From an uncultured Campylobacter sp. (lineage in GTDB: Bacteria; Campylobacterota; Campylobacteria; Campylobacterales; Campylobacteraceae): DNA of 6,707 nt. The notes below the pieces were generated by a model. That model searched no databases and was not told where the DNA came from. It saw only the letters and a program-made list of their open reading frames with translations. The DNA lies in the NCBI RefSeq assembly GCF_937997595.1, contig NZ_CALKTS010000127.1, positions 1 through 6,707 of the forward strand, in the 5' to 3' direction. Both the position numbers and the translations under genes were made by a program. Of this stretch, positions 5,526 through 6,707 are shown in pieces. Each line of letters starts with the position of its first letter. Positions within the stretch are counted from its first letter, which is position 1.

Positions 5526-5717
5526 ATGCCAAAGATGAAAAGCGTGCGCGGTGCCGTCAAGCGTTTTAAAGCGGGCAAAAACAAGATCAAAAGAGGCTCT
5601 GCGTTTCGCAGCCACATTTTGACGAAGATGTCTCAAAAACGCAAGAGGAATTTGCGCGAGGCCCAATACGTCGATTCTACGAACGTATCTGCGGTTAAAA
5701 AAATGCTTTGCAAATAG
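5526..5717 (+). CDS. rpmI: 50S ribosomal protein L35
   Basis: L35 is a small, strongly basic protein of the large ribosomal subunit. The 63-residue product has the family signature MPKMKS at the N-terminus, KRFKAGKNKIKRG (12-24) and the conserved SHILTKMSQKRKRNLR (29-44), ending MLCK, with a length matching the usual 63-66 residues. ATG 5526 follows AAGGA at 5516-5520 with 5-nt spacing. Unlike in operons where infC and rpmI nearly abut, it lies 313 nt from infC behind a terminator-like hairpin and its own candidate promoter, so it probably forms a separate unit with rplT. Confidence 0.97.
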   Translation: MPKMKSVRGAVKRFKAGKNKIKRGSAFRSHILTKMSQKRKRNLREAQYVDSTNVSAVKKMLCK

Positions 5718-5732
5718 TGCGAAGTTAGTTTT

Positions 5733-5793
5733 TGACGAAAGTCATTCAAACTCCCCTAAATTTATGGATTTTAGGGCAAGATCCCCAAAGGGA
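5733..5793 (+). promoter_or_regulatory. Structured spacer between rpmI and rplT
   Basis: Several hairpins crowd into this stretch. TGAC-GAAA-GTCA (5733-5744) is a 4-bp stem capped by a GNRA tetraloop. CCCTAAA (5754-5760) pairs with TTTAGGG (5770-5776). TCCC (5782-5785) pairs with GGGA (5790-5793). The GGG at 5774-5776 could instead pair with CCC at 5783-5785, and GGAT (5766-5769) with ATCC (5781-5784), so folds compete. It ends 11 nt before the rplT Shine-Dalgarno (5805-5810). L20 autoregulates this operon in E. coli and B. subtilis by binding mRNA that mimics its 23S rRNA site; a similar role here is inference. Confidence 0.4.
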
Positions 5794-5815
5794 CGCCGAT
5801 TAAGAAAGGATTAAT

Positions 5816-6172
5816 ATGGCAAGAGTAAAAACGGGCATCGTTAGACGCCGCCGTCACAACAAGGTGCTAAAGCTTGCGCGCGGATTTTATAGCGCAAGAC
5901 GCAAACATTTCAGAAAGGCCAAAGAGCAGCTGGAGAGAAGCCTCGTTTACGCCTTCCGTGACAGACGCGCGAAAAAACGCGATTTCCGCAGACTTTGGAT
6001 AGTGCGCATCAATGCAGCTTGCAGGCTAAACGACATCAGCTATTCTAAATTTATAAACGGACTTAGAAAAGCGGGCATCGAGCTTGATAGAAAAATTTTA
6101 GCAAATATGGCTATGAACGACGCCGAAGCTTTTGCAACCGTCGCAAAGAAAGCAAAAGCGGCATTAAAATAA
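5816..6172 (+). CDS. rplT: 50S ribosomal protein L20
   Basis: L20 binds 23S rRNA early and is needed for 50S assembly; in several bacteria it also represses its own operon. The 118-residue product has the normal length and features: a long basic N-terminal extension (MARVKTGIVRRRRHNKVLK), GFYSARRKHFRKAKEQ (23-38), and the L20 core KKRDFRRLWIVRINAACR (53-70), followed by the globular RNA-binding C-domain with YSKFINGLRKAGIELDRKIL. ATG 5816 follows AAAGGA (5805-5810) with 5-nt spacing. It is the last gene of the translation cluster and is closed by the strong terminator at 6178-6210. Confidence 0.98.
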   Translation: MARVKTGIVRRRRHNKVLKLARGFYSARRKHFRKAKEQLERSLVYAFRDRRAKKRDFRRLWIVRINAACRLNDISYSKFINGLRKAGIELDRKILANMAMNDAEAFATVAKKAKAALK

Positions 6173-6177
6173 GCTTT

Positions 6178-6210
6178 AAAATTTGGCCGCTCCAAGGCGG
6201 CTAAATTTTT
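6178..6210 (+). terminator. Rho-independent terminator after rplT
   Basis: AAAATTTGGCCGC (6178-6190) and GCGGCTAAATTTT (6197-6209) form a 13-bp stem with one G-T pair and a TCCAAG loop. The core is a run of five G-C pairs and the 3' arm ends in five T. The stem begins 5 nt after the rplT stop. Since the 5' side is A-rich, it could also stop transcription from the other direction. Confidence 0.85.
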
Positions 6211-6275
6211 AAATTTCGACAAAGCTTTTAATTTTAAAAGCGCGTCCGCAAATTTGTCGAAATTTAAGAATTTGG
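6201..6275 (+). repeat. Long nested inverted repeat between rplT and the next gene
   Basis: AAATTTCGACAAA (6211-6223) and TTTGTCGAAATTT (6253-6265) are perfect inverted copies. Pairing extends outward through ten more pairs with two G-T wobbles, giving a 23-bp stem, 6201-6223 with 6253-6275. Inside lies a second hairpin, GCTTTTAA-TT-TTAAAAGC (6224-6241), plus 11 unpaired bases. The left arm reuses 6201-6209, the 3' side of the rplT terminator, so the two structures exclude each other in RNA. The right arm overlaps the candidate promoter of the next gene, so as DNA it could be an operator. Confidence 0.6.
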
Positions 6276-6280
6276 ATAAT
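6253..6280 (+). promoter_or_regulatory. Candidate promoter for the exported protein gene
   Basis: GATAAT (6275-6280) resembles a -10 box, with TTTGTC (6253-6258) 16 nt upstream as a weak -35. Transcription would start near 6287, leaving a very short leader with GAGG (6288-6291) as ribosome binding site before ATG 6301. The -35 lies within the right arm of the inverted repeat. Confidence 0.35.
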
Positions 6281-6300
6281 TTTATTTGAGGCGGTGCAGA

Positions 6301-6707
6301 ATGCTAAAGTCTTTGAAAAAAATCGTATCTCTTGCGCTTGTCGGTGCAGCAGGGTTCGGCTATGCGAGCGAGCAGAATTCCTGGGGCTATGCAAACGCGC
6401 AAAAATCACCTTCCAACAACACTTCCCGTTCCGATGTAATGAGCGCTGCGGATAGCTTGGGCGCGAAATTAAGCAGGCGCGACGCGGCTAGCGATAGCTC
6501 CGCGAGCGACGAGTATGAAAACTCATTTCGTATCAAGCTCGAGTATGCAAGAGGCTTTGCTAAAAAGGGTTCATATTCGGGCAGGCTTAATAATCAGCGC
6601 GTTATGATGCCTGCGTTTCGCTGGACGGGCAATAGCGGCGTAAATGCCGAGTTTTGGAACGGCATTACCAATATAGGCGGCGCGCTGGTTCCTTATGTGG
6701 CTTTCGG
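6301..6707 (+). CDS. Exported or outer-membrane protein of unknown function (partial, C-terminus beyond right edge)
   Basis: An open frame from ATG 6301 runs 135 codons to the window edge without a stop. GAGG at 6288-6291 supports the start. Residues 1-22 are a typical Sec signal peptide: MLKSLKK, a hydrophobic core, and cleavage probably after GYA (20-22). No cysteine follows, so it is not a lipoprotein. Residues about 23-70 are low-complexity, rich in Ser, Asn, Ala and Asp, and probably disordered. From about residue 74 (NSFRIKLEYARGF) the sequence alternates polar and hydrophobic residues with many Gly, Tyr, Phe and Trp (FRWTG, AEFWNG, LVPYVAFG), as in beta-barrel or beta-rich surface proteins. 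I do not recognise the family. It is separated from rplT by a terminator and probably has its own promoter. Export is well supported; an outer-membrane barrel is a guess from composition. Confidence 0.8.
   Translation, partial: MLKSLKKIVSLALVGAAGFGYASEQNSWGYANAQKSPSNNTSRSDVMSAADSLGAKLSRRDAASDSSASDEYENSFRIKLEYARGFAKKGSYSGRLNNQRVMMPAFRWTGNSGVNAEFWNGITNIGGALVPYVAF

Noticed and set aside
6209..6409. 66-codon minus-strand open frame across the inverted repeat and the start of the exported protein gene
   Set aside because: It covers the hairpins and the promoter of the plus-strand gene, which has a clear signal peptide and ribosome binding site.
1..6707. Mobile element, CRISPR array, or defence system
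   Set aside because: There are no transposase or integrase genes, no regularly spaced direct repeats, and no target-site duplication next to the tRNA; the gene content is housekeeping plus exporter and envelope proteins.

Overview
The window looks like the chromosome of a Campylobacter (Campylobacterota). Translation-gene products have the campylobacterial form: ThrRS with MNCVGH in place of MNCPGH, and IF-3 starting MSREKEVFLNEDI. Spacers are saturated with AAATTT and AAAATTTT words, while coding sequence is fairly GC-rich. That mix suggests one of the higher-GC oral species (C. gracilis, rectus or showae type); the species is inference from composition and recall, not a database match.

Layout. 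Positions 1-434 (minus) hold the start of a small lipoprotein gene of unknown function, running off the left edge. Divergent to it is a complete tRNA-Glu(TTC) gene with encoded CCA (512-586). After an AT-rich spacer comes a two-gene unit: an atypical small protein-kinase-fold protein (849-1586), overlapping by 17 nt a Bcr/CflA-type 12-helix MFS exporter (1570-2769). Next is a translation cluster: thrS (2871-4694) and infC (4691-5212, TTG start, 4-nt overlap), then a 313-nt spacer with a compound hairpin, a 12-bp terminator-like hairpin and a new promoter, then rpmI (5526-5717), a structured 98-nt spacer, and rplT (5816-6172). A strong terminator and an overlapping long inverted repeat (6178-6275) separate rplT from the start of an exported protein gene of unknown function (6301 onward), which is cut by the right edge.

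How the parts work together. thrS, infC, rpmI and rplT are a classical translation neighbourhood: threonine charging, initiation-site selection, and two proteins of the large ribosomal subunit. In enterobacteria and Firmicutes these genes are controlled post-transcriptionally by their own products. The most interesting signals here are non-coding and fit that theme. A 5'-leader hairpin of thrS has a 7-nt loop carrying UGU in anticodon position, resembling the anticodon arm of tRNA-Thr. The leaders before rpmI and rplT contain mutually exclusive hairpins. The rplT terminator shares an arm with a 23-bp stem reaching toward the next gene. No mobile element, CRISPR array or defence system is visible, and the protein-coding content is otherwise ordinary.
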